Part shown: positions 43,089 to 52,700 of the stretch, piece by piece
Layout: the number at the start of each line of letters is the position of its first letter
How positions within the stretch are numbered: the stretch's first letter is position 1
NCBI GenBank assembly: GCA_900546365.1
Contig: URCF01000008.1
Span: forward strand, 22,346-86,345
Length of the DNA stretch: 64,000 nucleotides
Reading direction: 5' to 3'
DNA from: an uncultured Porphyromonadaceae bacterium
GTDB lineage: Bacteria; Bacteroidota; Bacteroidia; Bacteroidales; Muribaculaceae
Translations under genes and position numbers: made by a program
The notes under the pieces: generated by a model
What the model saw: only the letters and a program-made list of their open reading frames with translations
The model's database searches: none
What the model was told of the DNA's origin: nothing

Positions 43089-43176
43089 CACACCGATTAC
43101 AAAACACATTTTTTTCGGCAGGGATATCCGCCAATCACATTGTTTAAAACAGGGTTCGTAAACCGACACACATCAT

Positions 43177-43767
43177 ATGCTGAAACACTTTCTTGTAGCA
43201 TTGCTGCTTGCGGTGACCAGTGTTGTTCCACAGTTCACTTATGCGCAGAATGTTGCCGTAAAAACCAATTTGCTCAGCGATGGATTTCTCAATCCCAACA
43301 TTGGCGCTGAGATAGGCGTAGCCCCGCGATGGACTGTCGCCGCAGACTTTCAATTCAATGGATGGACACTCAGCCATGACCGCAGATGGAAGCACTGGGC
43401 TGTTCAACCTCAGGCCAGATACTGGTTCTGCGACCGTTTCGGAGGTCACTTCGTAGGCGTTCATGCCCATGGAGGTCAGTTCAACGTAGGCGGTCTTGAC
43501 ATCAACGCCAACTTCTTGGGCACCGACTACAGAAAGCTGCTCCATTCCCGCTACCAGGGATGGTTTGTGGGCGCAGGCGTAAGCTACGGCTACGACTGGG
43601 TGCTCAGCCAGCATTGGAACCTTGAGGCCGAAATAGGCGTAGGATACTCCTACACCCGCTTTGACCAATTCAGATGCGAGGGATGCGGCAAAAAGACAGG
43701 CACCGACCTGAGCCACAACTATTGGGGCATCACCCGCCTTGCCATTAGCATCGTATATCTTTTCTAA
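43177..43767 (+). CDS. DUF3575-type outer-membrane protein of the fimbrial operon
   Basis: A 196-residue exported beta-barrel-like protein with a signal peptide (LKHFLVALLLAVTSVVPQFT, cut near YAQ). The body, with NVAVKTNLLSDGFLNPNIGA, PQARYWFCDRFGGHFVGVHA and the ending ITRLAISIVYLF, fits the DUF3575 family, which I recall as the usual first gene of Bacteroidales fimbrial operons. The alternating hydrophobic strands suggest an 8-stranded outer-membrane barrel. Its exact function is unknown; a role in assembly or anchoring is inferred from position. The next gene starts 33 bases after the stop. Confidence 0.82.
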   Translation: MLKHFLVALLLAVTSVVPQFTYAQNVAVKTNLLSDGFLNPNIGAEIGVAPRWTVAADFQFNGWTLSHDRRWKHWAVQPQARYWFCDRFGGHFVGVHAHGGQFNVGGLDINANFLGTDYRKLLHSRYQGWFVGAGVSYGYDWVLSQHWNLEAEIGVGYSYTRFDQFRCEGCGKKTGTDLSHNYWGITRLAISIVYLF

Positions 43768-43800
43768 CCAACCAATCCTTATCCAACCACGCATACACCA

Positions 43801-45258
43801 ATGACAAGATTCACACGATTTTGTTTCATAGCCGCTGTGGCAACAATATTCTGCGCCGACTTCCATGCGCTGGGAGCACACGCTCCACAGCTTCCCGGGC
43901 AGGGGCTTAAAGCCGACACATTTGCCATGAAGCGTCAAGGCGACCGTTTTCTCATCAACCTGGCACTTGACTACAGCGGACTGAAAGTGTCATCCAACAG
44001 AGCCAAAGTTATAGAACCGCGTCTGGTCAACGGCAACGACTCCATCACCCTTCAGCCGGTAGGAATCTACGGACACCGTCGCTACTATTATTATAAGCGC
44101 AACTCTTCCGACGGCACAATGATTGCCGGAGAGGATGAAAAAGCTTACATCAAGTCCAAGGCTCCCAACAAAATGGACTATAATATCGATATCCCCTATG
44201 CAGAGTGGATGAACGGCGCCACCATGACCGTAAACACCTGCGAATATGGCTGCTGCAACAATATCGAGGCTATGCAGACCGACACCCTCGGGATATTCAA
44301 CTTTTTTGTATTTCATCCGCAGTGGGTATTTGTCCGCCCGCAGGAGCAGGGACCGAAAACCCGCCAGCTCTCAGGCCGCGCTTTCATCGACTTCCCGGTG
44401 GACCAGACAGTCATTTACCCCGACTATCGCCGCAATGCCACCGAGCTTGGCAAAATCCAGGCCACCATCGACTCTGTGCGCGACGACTCCGATGTCACCA
44501 TCACCAAAGTGTGGCTCAAAGGTTTCGCTTCGCCCGAAAGTCCATATTCCCACAACACCGACCTGTCGTTGGGCCGTGTGGCAGCACTCAAAAGCCATAT
44601 TCAGAAACTTTATCATTTTGCTCCGGGGGTGATAGAGACGGACAACGAGCCTGAAGACTGGGAAGGACTGCGCCGCTTTGTGGAAGAGTCCAACCTCGAG
44701 CACAAAGCCCAGATTCTGGAGCTCATAGACTCCAATATGGCACCCGACCCCAAAGAAGCACGCATCAAAAAGCTTTACCCGCAGGAGTACAAGTTCATGC
44801 TGACACAATTCTACCCTGCCCTGCGCCACACCGACTACCGAATCGACTATCAGATCCGTCAGTTCACTGACATCAACGAACTGCGCGAGATATTCCGCAA
44901 AGACCCCACCAAGCTGAGCCTCGGTGAATTCTTCACCTTGGCAGCGAGCTATCCCGAGGGAAGCGAGGAGTTCAACAATGTGTTCGACACCGCCGTCCGC
45001 ATGTATCCCACAGACCCCACGGCCAACCTCAATGCCGCTACAGCCGCCCTTCAATCCGGTAACTACAAACTGGCCAAGCGCTTCTTGGCCAACGCCGGCG
45101 ATTCAGCCACCGCAAGCTACAGCCGTGGCATATATGCCGCCCTGACTGAAGATTATGCGCAGGCCCGCGAGCAGTTCGTCAAAGCGGCCAACGCCGGCAT
45201 GACACAGGCAGCAGATGCACTCAGCCAGCTTGACAAGCTTGACAATCAAAGCAAATAG
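43801..45258 (+). CDS. DUF3868-type protein with OmpA-like and TPR regions
   Basis: A 485-residue exported protein with a signal peptide (FTRFCFIAAVATIFCADFHA). The N-terminal part (residues ~30-190) fits DUF3868, a partner family of DUF3575. The central part (VTITKVWLKGFASPESPYSH, TDLSLGRVAALKSHIQKLYH) resembles an OmpA-type peptidoglycan-binding domain. The last ~110 residues form TPR-like helices (DPTANLNAATAALQSGNYKL, SYSRGIYAALTEDYAQAREQ). It may tie the fimbrial assembly proteins to the cell wall (inference). It lies between the DUF3575 gene and the shaft gene. Confidence 0.8.
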   Translation: MTRFTRFCFIAAVATIFCADFHALGAHAPQLPGQGLKADTFAMKRQGDRFLINLALDYSGLKVSSNRAKVIEPRLVNGNDSITLQPVGIYGHRRYYYYKRNSSDGTMIAGEDEKAYIKSKAPNKMDYNIDIPYAEWMNGATMTVNTCEYGCCNNIEAMQTDTLGIFNFFVFHPQWVFVRPQEQGPKTRQLSGRAFIDFPVDQTVIYPDYRRNATELGKIQATIDSVRDDSDVTITKVWLKGFASPESPYSHNTDLSLGRVAALKSHIQKLYHFAPGVIETDNEPEDWEGLRRFVEESNLEHKAQILELIDSNMAPDPKEARIKKLYPQEYKFMLTQFYPALRHTDYRIDYQIRQFTDINELREIFRKDPTKLSLGEFFTLAASYPEGSEEFNNVFDTAVRMYPTDPTANLNAATAALQSGNYKLAKRFLANAGDSATASYSRGIYAALTEDYAQAREQFVKAANAGMTQAADALSQLDKLDNQSK

Positions 45259-45307
45259 CAAGAAAAAAATCACATAATAAATAATCAATACTAATCATCT
45301 AACTGCA

Positions 45308-47074
45308 ATGAAAAAATCAATTTTCATGTCGATCGTTGCGGCTATGGCACTCACCGCTTGCTCAAGCGACGAGCCCTTGATGGACGCAAACGTGAACGAC
45401 AACAATGAGACACTGGAGGCAGGCAACCACTACCTGTCAATCAACATCGTGGCAGCTCCCGGCAATGGCGGCGGCACTGCCACTCTCAGCACCCGCGCCA
45501 CCGGCGATCCTAACGGTAATGCGACATACGAGGACGGTATCGGCAACGAGAACGAAGTAAAAGCCGTGCGTTTCTACTTCTTTGACAATGAAGGCAACGC
45601 AGCCTGCGTCAAGGCCGACGGCACCAACAATGTTTACTTCCAGACCACCAGCACTGCTACCGGTGACGCCCCCAATGTGGAGAAAAAGGTGAACGCACTC
45701 ATCGTGATCAGCACCAAGGAAGGTGACAAATTCCCCTCGCAGATTGTGGCTGTCGTGAACCCCGACGAAGAAGGTCTCGATGGAACCTCCATGGACCTCG
45801 CCACCCTCCGTGCCCGCCACAAAAATTATGTGGCCACAGCCAAAGGCGACAAAGGAGCTTTCGTGATGATCAACTCCGTATATAGCCAGAACGGCGAAAT
45901 CTCCACCACTGCAGTAACTAGAGAAAACTATGGCGAAAACGAAACCGAAGCCAAGAAATCTCCCGTCAACATCTATGTGGAGCGTGCCGTGGCCAAGGTT
46001 CGCGTGAAGCTCGGCGCCAATCTCGGTGTTGATGGCAACAACCGGATCGCGCTCAAGGATGCCGAAGGCAAGAACATCGTTATTGACGGACAGCAGATCT
46101 ACCTCCAGCTCAGCAAGTGGAACCTCACAGCTGAAACCGACGAAGGCTGGCTCAGCAAGCATATCGACGCCTCATGGGCTTCCGATCTGTTTGGCGCAGA
46201 ACCTTGGAACTGGGAACCCTATTTCCGTTCCTACTGGGCTTCCAGCTACGCCAACCCTGTGTCCAACCAGCTCTGGCACCCCTACAACGACATAATCGCC
46301 AACGGTAAGGAGTTTGGTACCGACTACATCTACACCAACGAGAACACCGTACAGACCCTCGGCCTTACCAAGGCTTCCGAAGGTGCTGACATCGAACCGC
46401 TCACCAAGGTAATCATGGCAGGTACTCTCGTTGATGCCACAGGTAAAGCTATCGATGTGGTGAAATACGCAGGTGCCTCTTACGCAGGCACACAGAGCCT
46501 CAAGGCCCTCCTGCTTGACAACCTCGCCAACAGCGGTATGATATACTCCTACACCACCGACGGCTCCAATATAACTTTCTCCGCCCTCGTGGATGAAGAT
46601 GTTGACTTTATTACTGCCGAGGATGCCGATATTGCCGGTGTGACCGAGAGCGAAAAGACCAACGGCCGCTACAATGTGTATCTGCAGCTCTCCCAAAAAG
46701 GTGCTGCCAAGAACTGGACCAGAAATGCCAATCCCGACACCTACGAGGCCGGCAAATTCACCGATAACGCATCTGTCAACTCCTACCTCGCCACCATTTG
46801 GGGACCCGCTCAGATCTACAAGAACGGCTTGACCTACTACTACTTCCCCATCCGTCACCTCGGTGAGTCTGGCAAGGTTGGCTACTACGGCGTTGTCCGC
46901 AACCATATCTACGATTGTACCGTAAACTCCATCACAGGTCTCGGCACACCGGTTTACGATCCCACCCAAACCGTATATCCCGAAAAGCCGAAGGATGAGA
47001 ACACCTATATCGCAGCCGTAATCAACATCCTCAGCTGGCGCGTTGTGCCCAACGATTACGACCTTGAGTGGTAA
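45308..47074 (+). CDS. Mfa1-like major fimbrillin lipoprotein
   Basis: A 588-residue fimbrial shaft subunit. It has a lipoprotein signal with the lipobox LTAC (Cys18) followed by SSDEPLMD. Residues ~45-330 form the N-terminal transthyretin-like domain (VKAVRFYFFDNEGNAACVKA, SPVNIYVERAVAKVRVKLG). The second domain ends in YYYFPIRHLGESGKVGYYGV, VRNHIYDCTVNSITGLG and NILSWRVVPNDYDLEW, the usual Mfa1 C-terminal strands. In P. gingivalis such precursors are lipidated, exported and cut by an arginine gingipain before strand exchange builds the fimbria. An Arg in the first strand region (STRATGD, ~residue 63) could be the site. A strong terminator follows the gene. Confidence 0.9.
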   Translation: MKKSIFMSIVAAMALTACSSDEPLMDANVNDNNETLEAGNHYLSINIVAAPGNGGGTATLSTRATGDPNGNATYEDGIGNENEVKAVRFYFFDNEGNAACVKADGTNNVYFQTTSTATGDAPNVEKKVNALIVISTKEGDKFPSQIVAVVNPDEEGLDGTSMDLATLRARHKNYVATAKGDKGAFVMINSVYSQNGEISTTAVTRENYGENETEAKKSPVNIYVERAVAKVRVKLGANLGVDGNNRIALKDAEGKNIVIDGQQIYLQLSKWNLTAETDEGWLSKHIDASWASDLFGAEPWNWEPYFRSYWASSYANPVSNQLWHPYNDIIANGKEFGTDYIYTNENTVQTLGLTKASEGADIEPLTKVIMAGTLVDATGKAIDVVKYAGASYAGTQSLKALLLDNLANSGMIYSYTTDGSNITFSALVDEDVDFITAEDADIAGVTESEKTNGRYNVYLQLSQKGAAKNWTRNANPDTYEAGKFTDNASVNSYLATIWGPAQIYKNGLTYYYFPIRHLGESGKVGYYGVVRNHIYDCTVNSITGLGTPVYDPTQTVYPEKPKDENTYIAAVINILSWRVVPNDYDLEW

Positions 47075-47132
47075 TCACCCCCTCCTCAGGCATCATTCCA
47101 TTGATGCTATAACCTCTATTTGACTTAAACAC

Positions 47133-47180
47133 AAGCGGCGGAGCACTCTCCGCCGGAGATAACGCTCCGCCGCTTTCTTT
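47133..47180 (+). terminator. Strong terminator inside the fimbrial operon
   Basis: AAGCGGCGGAGC (47133-47144) pairs perfectly over 12 bp with GCTCCGCCGCTT (47164-47175), then TTCTTTTATCTT. It sits 58 bases after the shaft gene and before the anchor gene. The spacer between these genes (47075-47301) shows no other gene. Confidence 0.88.
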
Positions 47181-47301
47181 TATCTTAAGCTCTCTGCTCA
47201 CCCAATTTTCCACATCTTTCTACAACCACACATATACCGCTCTGCTCCTCACGCTCCAAACGAGCCACCTAAAACCGAAATCAACAAAGGAACCAACCAT
47301 T

Positions 47302-48393
47302 ATGGCATACACCTTTTCAAAATATATGAAACTCAAATCAGCAATTGCCGCCGTTGCGTTCGCTGCCATCACCGCACTATCCGGGTGCAACAGCGTGATC
47401 TATGACGACGAAGGCGATTGCGACATCCACCATCGTCTGCTGTTCCGCTTCGAGCGCAATCTGCTGTTTGCCGACGCATTCTCCTCACAGGTACAGTCTG
47501 TAGCCGTTTACGCTTTCAATCCCGACGGCACTTTCGCCTGGCAACGCTCCGAATACGGTGCACAGCTTGCATCGGACGGCTACTATATGAACCTTGACGG
47601 CGTGGCACCCGGCACCTATACCCTCGTGGGATGGTGCGGCATGGAAAACCAGTGGATCGCCACCCGCCCTGAATCGTTCACCCTGCCCGACCTCATTCCG
47701 GGCCAAACCCGCATGGAGGAACTCATCTGCCGCATGGAGCGTGAATACAGGGAGGACATGACCGCCCACAGCTCCGCCGATTTATGGCCCCTGTTCCACG
47801 GCTTCACCGCCGATGTCACTATCCTCCCGTCCGATGGGCCGGAGGCCAACGGCCAAACCATCACATACACCATGAACCTGATGAAGAACACAAACAAGGT
47901 GCGGGTGATTCTCCAGCAGCTCTCAGGCGAGGATATCAATGTAGATGGATTCACATTCTCCATCGAGTCGGCCAATGGCCTCATGGCTCATCACAACGGC
48001 CTGCTTGATGACGACAAAATAACATATCACCCCTGGCGCACATCTTCGGGATACGCCGGACTGGTGCTTGACCCGATGGGTAACGCCACCGGAGCCATCC
48101 ACCCCGCCAAAGTAGCTATCGCCGACCTCACCGTGGCGCGACTGATAGTGGACGACCCTATGATTCTCACCGTACGCCGTCCCGATGGAGAACTCTCGGC
48201 CCGGATTCCCCTCATAGACTATGCCCTCTATACCAAAGGCAATTACGACCGCCCGATGGAGGACCAGGAGTTTCTTGACCGCGAGGACACATACACACTC
48301 ACATTCTTCCTTGACAAGCAGTACAAATGGGGTGAAACCACCATATATATCAACGCATGGCGAGTAGTGCTCCATAACGAAGATGTAAATTGA
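47302..48393 (+). CDS. Mfa2/FimB-like fimbrial anchor lipoprotein
   Basis: A 363-residue lipoprotein; the start at 47302 is preceded by AAAGGA, but an ATG at 47326 (MKLKSAIAAVAFAAITALSG) would give a more usual lipoprotein signal. The lipid Cys is in ALSGCNSVIYDDEGDCD, the typical opening of Mfa2-family anchors, which end fimbria growth and hold the fibre on the outer membrane. Two beta-sandwich domains follow (LFRFERNLLFADAF, FHGFTADVTILPSDGPEANG), and the protein ends in WGETTIYINAWRVVLHNEDV. Position after the shaft gene agrees with the role. Confidence 0.87.
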   Translation: MAYTFSKYMKLKSAIAAVAFAAITALSGCNSVIYDDEGDCDIHHRLLFRFERNLLFADAFSSQVQSVAVYAFNPDGTFAWQRSEYGAQLASDGYYMNLDGVAPGTYTLVGWCGMENQWIATRPESFTLPDLIPGQTRMEELICRMEREYREDMTAHSSADLWPLFHGFTADVTILPSDGPEANGQTITYTMNLMKNTNKVRVILQQLSGEDINVDGFTFSIESANGLMAHHNGLLDDDKITYHPWRTSSGYAGLVLDPMGNATGAIHPAKVAIADLTVARLIVDDPMILTVRRPDGELSARIPLIDYALYTKGNYDRPMEDQEFLDREDTYTLTFFLDKQYKWGETTIYINAWRVVLHNEDVN

Positions 48394-48452
48394 ACACACA
48401 TATATATCACTCAACACAGATCACTTTTTCAACCGTTCACCAACACTGATTG

Positions 48453-49757
48453 ATGTCCAAGCATAAATTTCACATTATTACTTCACTTTGCATGGTATTG
48501 CTCACGGCAATGGTCATGGCGGCCTGCAGCTCCGCTATCGAGGAACCGCAGTCAACCGATGCACCTGTCGATGAGCACTCCGCCACCCTCATCCTCAAAG
48601 TGGACAGAGTGGACGCGCCCTCCCGCGCCGCCGACAACGACAACATTGAGTCGGCTTCCACCCTCCGCATCATAATTGTGGGTAGCAACACCGTTGAGCT
48701 CAACCGTCTTGTGGACCTCGACTCCTACACCCCCAAAGGAAGCGAGGTGTATATCGGAGTATATAAGTTGAAACCGAACGAAAACAAAACCATCTACGCC
48801 ATTGCCAATCCGGAGAATTGCGGATTTGACTTCGACAGCTACCCCGAAGGCTCTACAGCCAATATTTCCGATGCGCTCAACAGCCACGCATTCACTTTCA
48901 ACCCCAACGCGCCGATACCTATGTCGGACAGCCGTGAGATCAAGGCCTCCGACATCACCAACGGCTCCCGCTGCGAAACCACCCTCAACCTTGTGCGCGT
49001 GGCCACCAAATTCTCAGTCAACATCACCAACAAACGCTCCGAGAATGTGACCCTCAACTCATTCTCCGTGAGCGGACTTGCCTCCGTAGAATACCTCATG
49101 CCCCACTTTTCGGGCACCAATGGCCAATATATTGTCAACACCAACGGACTCATGGGGTTTGATTTTCCCAATGCCGGAACCGATATGCATTGGTCAGACT
49201 GGCTTAAGCTCGCCAGCGATGAATCACAAGCCAACCCTACTGACAATCAGCTTGCCGACACACGCGGCTGGATTATAAAATATGCCGTTCCCACCAACGC
49301 CGGCATAGCATCACGCAGATTCAGCCTCAACGATGCCGACGCCACCGGCATCACAATAGCCAAGGATAAAACCGTGGCACTCCCCACCCATTATTTCGCC
49401 GAGTCGAAATCGGGCATCATCAGCTCCAGCAGCTTCGGCAACGGCGCCGCCTCCGGTTGGGAACAGCACTACACATTCGATATACAGTTCAGCTCCGCCG
49501 ACACTCCCGGAGGCACAATCCTGTTCAGCAACCAGCCGTTCAATAATCTCCGGGCACTGTTCCGCAACACCCATGTGGTACTCAACATCACCATCAACCA
49601 GCACAAGCTCGATATAGCGGTGAGAGTAGTACCGTACGCCTCCGTCGAGCTCCGCCCCGAATTCGGCTGGCCCACCCTCCCCGACTACGATGAAAAGCCG
49701 GATCCGGACATTCCCGAAACAGCCTCCGATAGTTCCAATCCTGAAATAATCGCATAA
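48453..49757 (+). CDS. Fimbrial accessory lipoprotein (minor Mfa-type subunit)
   Basis: A 434-residue lipoprotein; the ATG at 48453 is used because the codon before it is TTG. The signal ends VMAACSSAIEEP (lipid Cys). The body has Mfa/FimC-like beta-sandwich features: SATLILKVDRVDAPSRAADN with an Arg that gingipain-like cleavage could use, TLRIIIVGSNTVELNRLVDL, LNLVRVATKFSVNITNKRSE and the late HVVLNITINQHKLDIAVRVV. It is probably a minor subunit that sits between shaft and tip. Its TAA shares a base with the next ATG (TAATG), so the two are coupled. Confidence 0.75.
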   Translation: MSKHKFHIITSLCMVLLTAMVMAACSSAIEEPQSTDAPVDEHSATLILKVDRVDAPSRAADNDNIESASTLRIIIVGSNTVELNRLVDLDSYTPKGSEVYIGVYKLKPNENKTIYAIANPENCGFDFDSYPEGSTANISDALNSHAFTFNPNAPIPMSDSREIKASDITNGSRCETTLNLVRVATKFSVNITNKRSENVTLNSFSVSGLASVEYLMPHFSGTNGQYIVNTNGLMGFDFPNAGTDMHWSDWLKLASDESQANPTDNQLADTRGWIIKYAVPTNAGIASRRFSLNDADATGITIAKDKTVALPTHYFAESKSGIISSSSFGNGAASGWEQHYTFDIQFSSADTPGGTILFSNQPFNNLRALFRNTHVVLNITINQHKLDIAVRVVPYASVELRPEFGWPTLPDYDEKPDPDIPETASDSSNPEIIA

Positions 49758-52700
49758 TGACACACATACTTAGCAAAATATTCTCTCTGCCGGTAGTTGC
49801 ACTCATTCTTGCGTTTGCATCCACCGCCTGCACGGATGAAATAATATACGAGCCCGAACAGATCGTTGACGGTGAAACCACCGTGGGGATGACCGTGAGT
49901 TATTTCCCCAACGTATCGGAAAACGTGGGCGGAAACTCACGCTCCAACGGCAATGCCATTGAAACTCTCAACTCGCTCCACGTAGCGATATTCCAAACCG
50001 ACGGCACACTCTACCGACTTGTGCCTCAATCAGAACTTGTGGGGTATTCCAAAGGCACCCATACCGACCGGCCATCAATGTCGCCCGAAGACTCCAAGAA
50101 CAATGCCTACTGGACCGACGGCACCCAGGACCGCGCCACCTTCCGTATCGAAAATATCCCCAATGGGTACTATCATATTTATGCCATCGCCAACATGGAT
50201 ATCGACGAGTCGGACATCCGTGTGGCAGATGGCGACAGTTACACCACCGACGAGGAGAAACTACGCAACATACGCCTCTCATGGTCGGAGAACGTGGGCG
50301 AGAATTGCCAGATGTTCGGATACTTCACCAACGCCGACAAGATGACTGCCGACACTCCGCTTGAAGGGCTTGCAGCCGGCGATGTGACAATCAACGGTCC
50401 CTCCACCGCCCTCCATTGCTGGCTCAAACGTGCCGCCTCGAAGGTGACCGTAGCTTTCGATCCTAAGGGATTGCACGACGATGTGGAGATATTCATCCAC
50501 AAAGTCACCATCAAGGATATACCCCGCGAATGTACCATCGGTCGCGACAACTCGCCCATGAGTGCATCCTCCGATGCCGCCGACCGCGAGAAAGAGCTGA
50601 TTCTTGACGGCGAGACACTCTACTTCAACGAGCAAGGTCAGGTCTCAACCCAAAACCCAGGTGACGGTGATGACAACCACTTCAACTGGATGCGTCTTGA
50701 CAACAGTATCCGCCAGACAGTAGGCACCGACCATAGTGCAAATGCACAGGCGCTGTTCTTTTTCGAGAATATGCAAGGCGATTATGAGAACGAGCCCGAG
50801 GATGTGCGCGAACGATACAACAAGCAGCCCAAAGCCGGTTGGGTGCACCAGTATATCGACCGTCCGGAGTCCGATAAGGACAAGCGCCCCTGGGATTATG
50901 ACACCAAGGACAAAATCAATGCCGGGTCATATATCGAGGTGGAAGCTTACTACAACTCCACCAACGACCGCAATATAGCCAACGGCCATATCATCTACCG
51001 GTTCATGCTCGGTAAGAATGTCACCTACAACTACAACGCACAGCGCAACCACCACTATAAAATCACGCTCGCGTTCAACGGCTGGGCCAACCAACCCGAA
51101 TGGCACATAGACTTCACATACGAGAAACCTGACCTTCAGGTGCCCAAAGTGTTCTTCATGCCCTACATCTACAATGAGCGTGTGGATATGCCGGTGAAAT
51201 GGAGCGGCGACATCGAGTCGATTGATGTGCAGATTGTGGACAACGACTGGGGTCCTTACCGCTGGGACGACCCCAAACGCCCGGTGTCAAGCGGACGCTA
51301 CGCCATATCACAGGAAGGCCACCCGGAACTCTTTCTATGGAACACTCCCGCATGGAACAATCACAATGGCCTCAGCACAGCCACCAGCAGCATGGGCAAA
51401 AGTAAATTCTATCTCGGATTTCTCGCCCTCGCCATGGAACGCGACCCACGCCCCAACATTATAGACAGCTACTCATTTGCCGCTAAAGATGTGGCTCACA
51501 ACCTATTGAAAGCAGACTACGAGGGTAGTGTGCGCGGGCGCTCGCGACAAGACCGACGCTCCTTCACCACTGAGCAACTTGCCGACGGCACATATGATGA
51601 GTTTGAAAGAAGCACCGACCAGAAGGACCACTACTCTGTGTCGTATGAAAGCGGCTCGCACACTCTGATGCTCCCACTGTTCACCAGAGCAAAAACCATG
51701 ATTCACTCCTCCGGCTTCTCCGGCAACAACCCCTATGAGTTCCTCTACCGGAGAGCCCGACTGAAAACTGTAGCCAAATTCAAAAACGGGGCCGAATTGA
51801 CTGAATATACCGATGTAATGCAGGTGCCGCGTATCACCAATCCCAAAGGTGTGTGGCGCAAACTCGGCGACACCCAAAATTTCACCGTCACCCTCATGAC
51901 CCGCGAGGGGCCCTGGGACACCGACAACTTCAAGCCGATGGAATCGGTAGGCTCATGGTCGGCTGAAATCGAGGCCGGAAACGACAACTCCAACTTCACC
52001 ATTGTACCCGGTCCGGACTCATACTATGAGGAAGGGAGTTCCAACTACCGCATCAATGGCTACACCAACACCAAGGTTGTATTTGACATCACCTTCAATG
52101 GCAAAGAGGACTGCGCAGTGGTCCTGGTGAGATACAACGGCAAAAGATGTATCCACAAGATATTCGTGCGCCAAGGATATGGACCTATGCAGGTGGAGGA
52201 CGGCGGTGCCTATTGGCTTGCCTACAACCTGAAGCATGGCGGTGATGGAAAATACAATAACGCCACCACCACTCCATCGCCCAACGGTGCACTTGTAGGC
52301 AACCCGCTCAGCTTCGGCTCATACTTCAAGCGCAACAATGTGAACCAAGGGATACTTGAAAAGAACAACGACACCTACGGTCACCTCAAATCCATCAATA
52401 GCGACAACAACAAACCGTATCTGGAGTTGGCAAACGGTGGCAGCGCACGATGGATCGATATCACCTCGTGGTGGATAAATGGTTGGCAAAACATAGCCAA
52501 CAAAGCAAAAGATATGATCGACACGCGTGTATGGCAGGATATAAAGATAGGCTCAACCACCTATTCCCTTCCTACATACGCACAGTTCAAGTCATTGGCC
52601 GACAACGCTAACTTTGGCTACGGTATCTTCTACACCGACGACGCCACAGAAACCAAAACCGAGTACACGGAAGCCACCGGATATGCCACCGAATGGAAAC

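Noticed and set aside
43081..47074. Phase-variable switch in the fimbrial promoter
   Set aside because: I found an 11-bp direct repeat but no inverted repeat pair or recombinase gene near the promoter.
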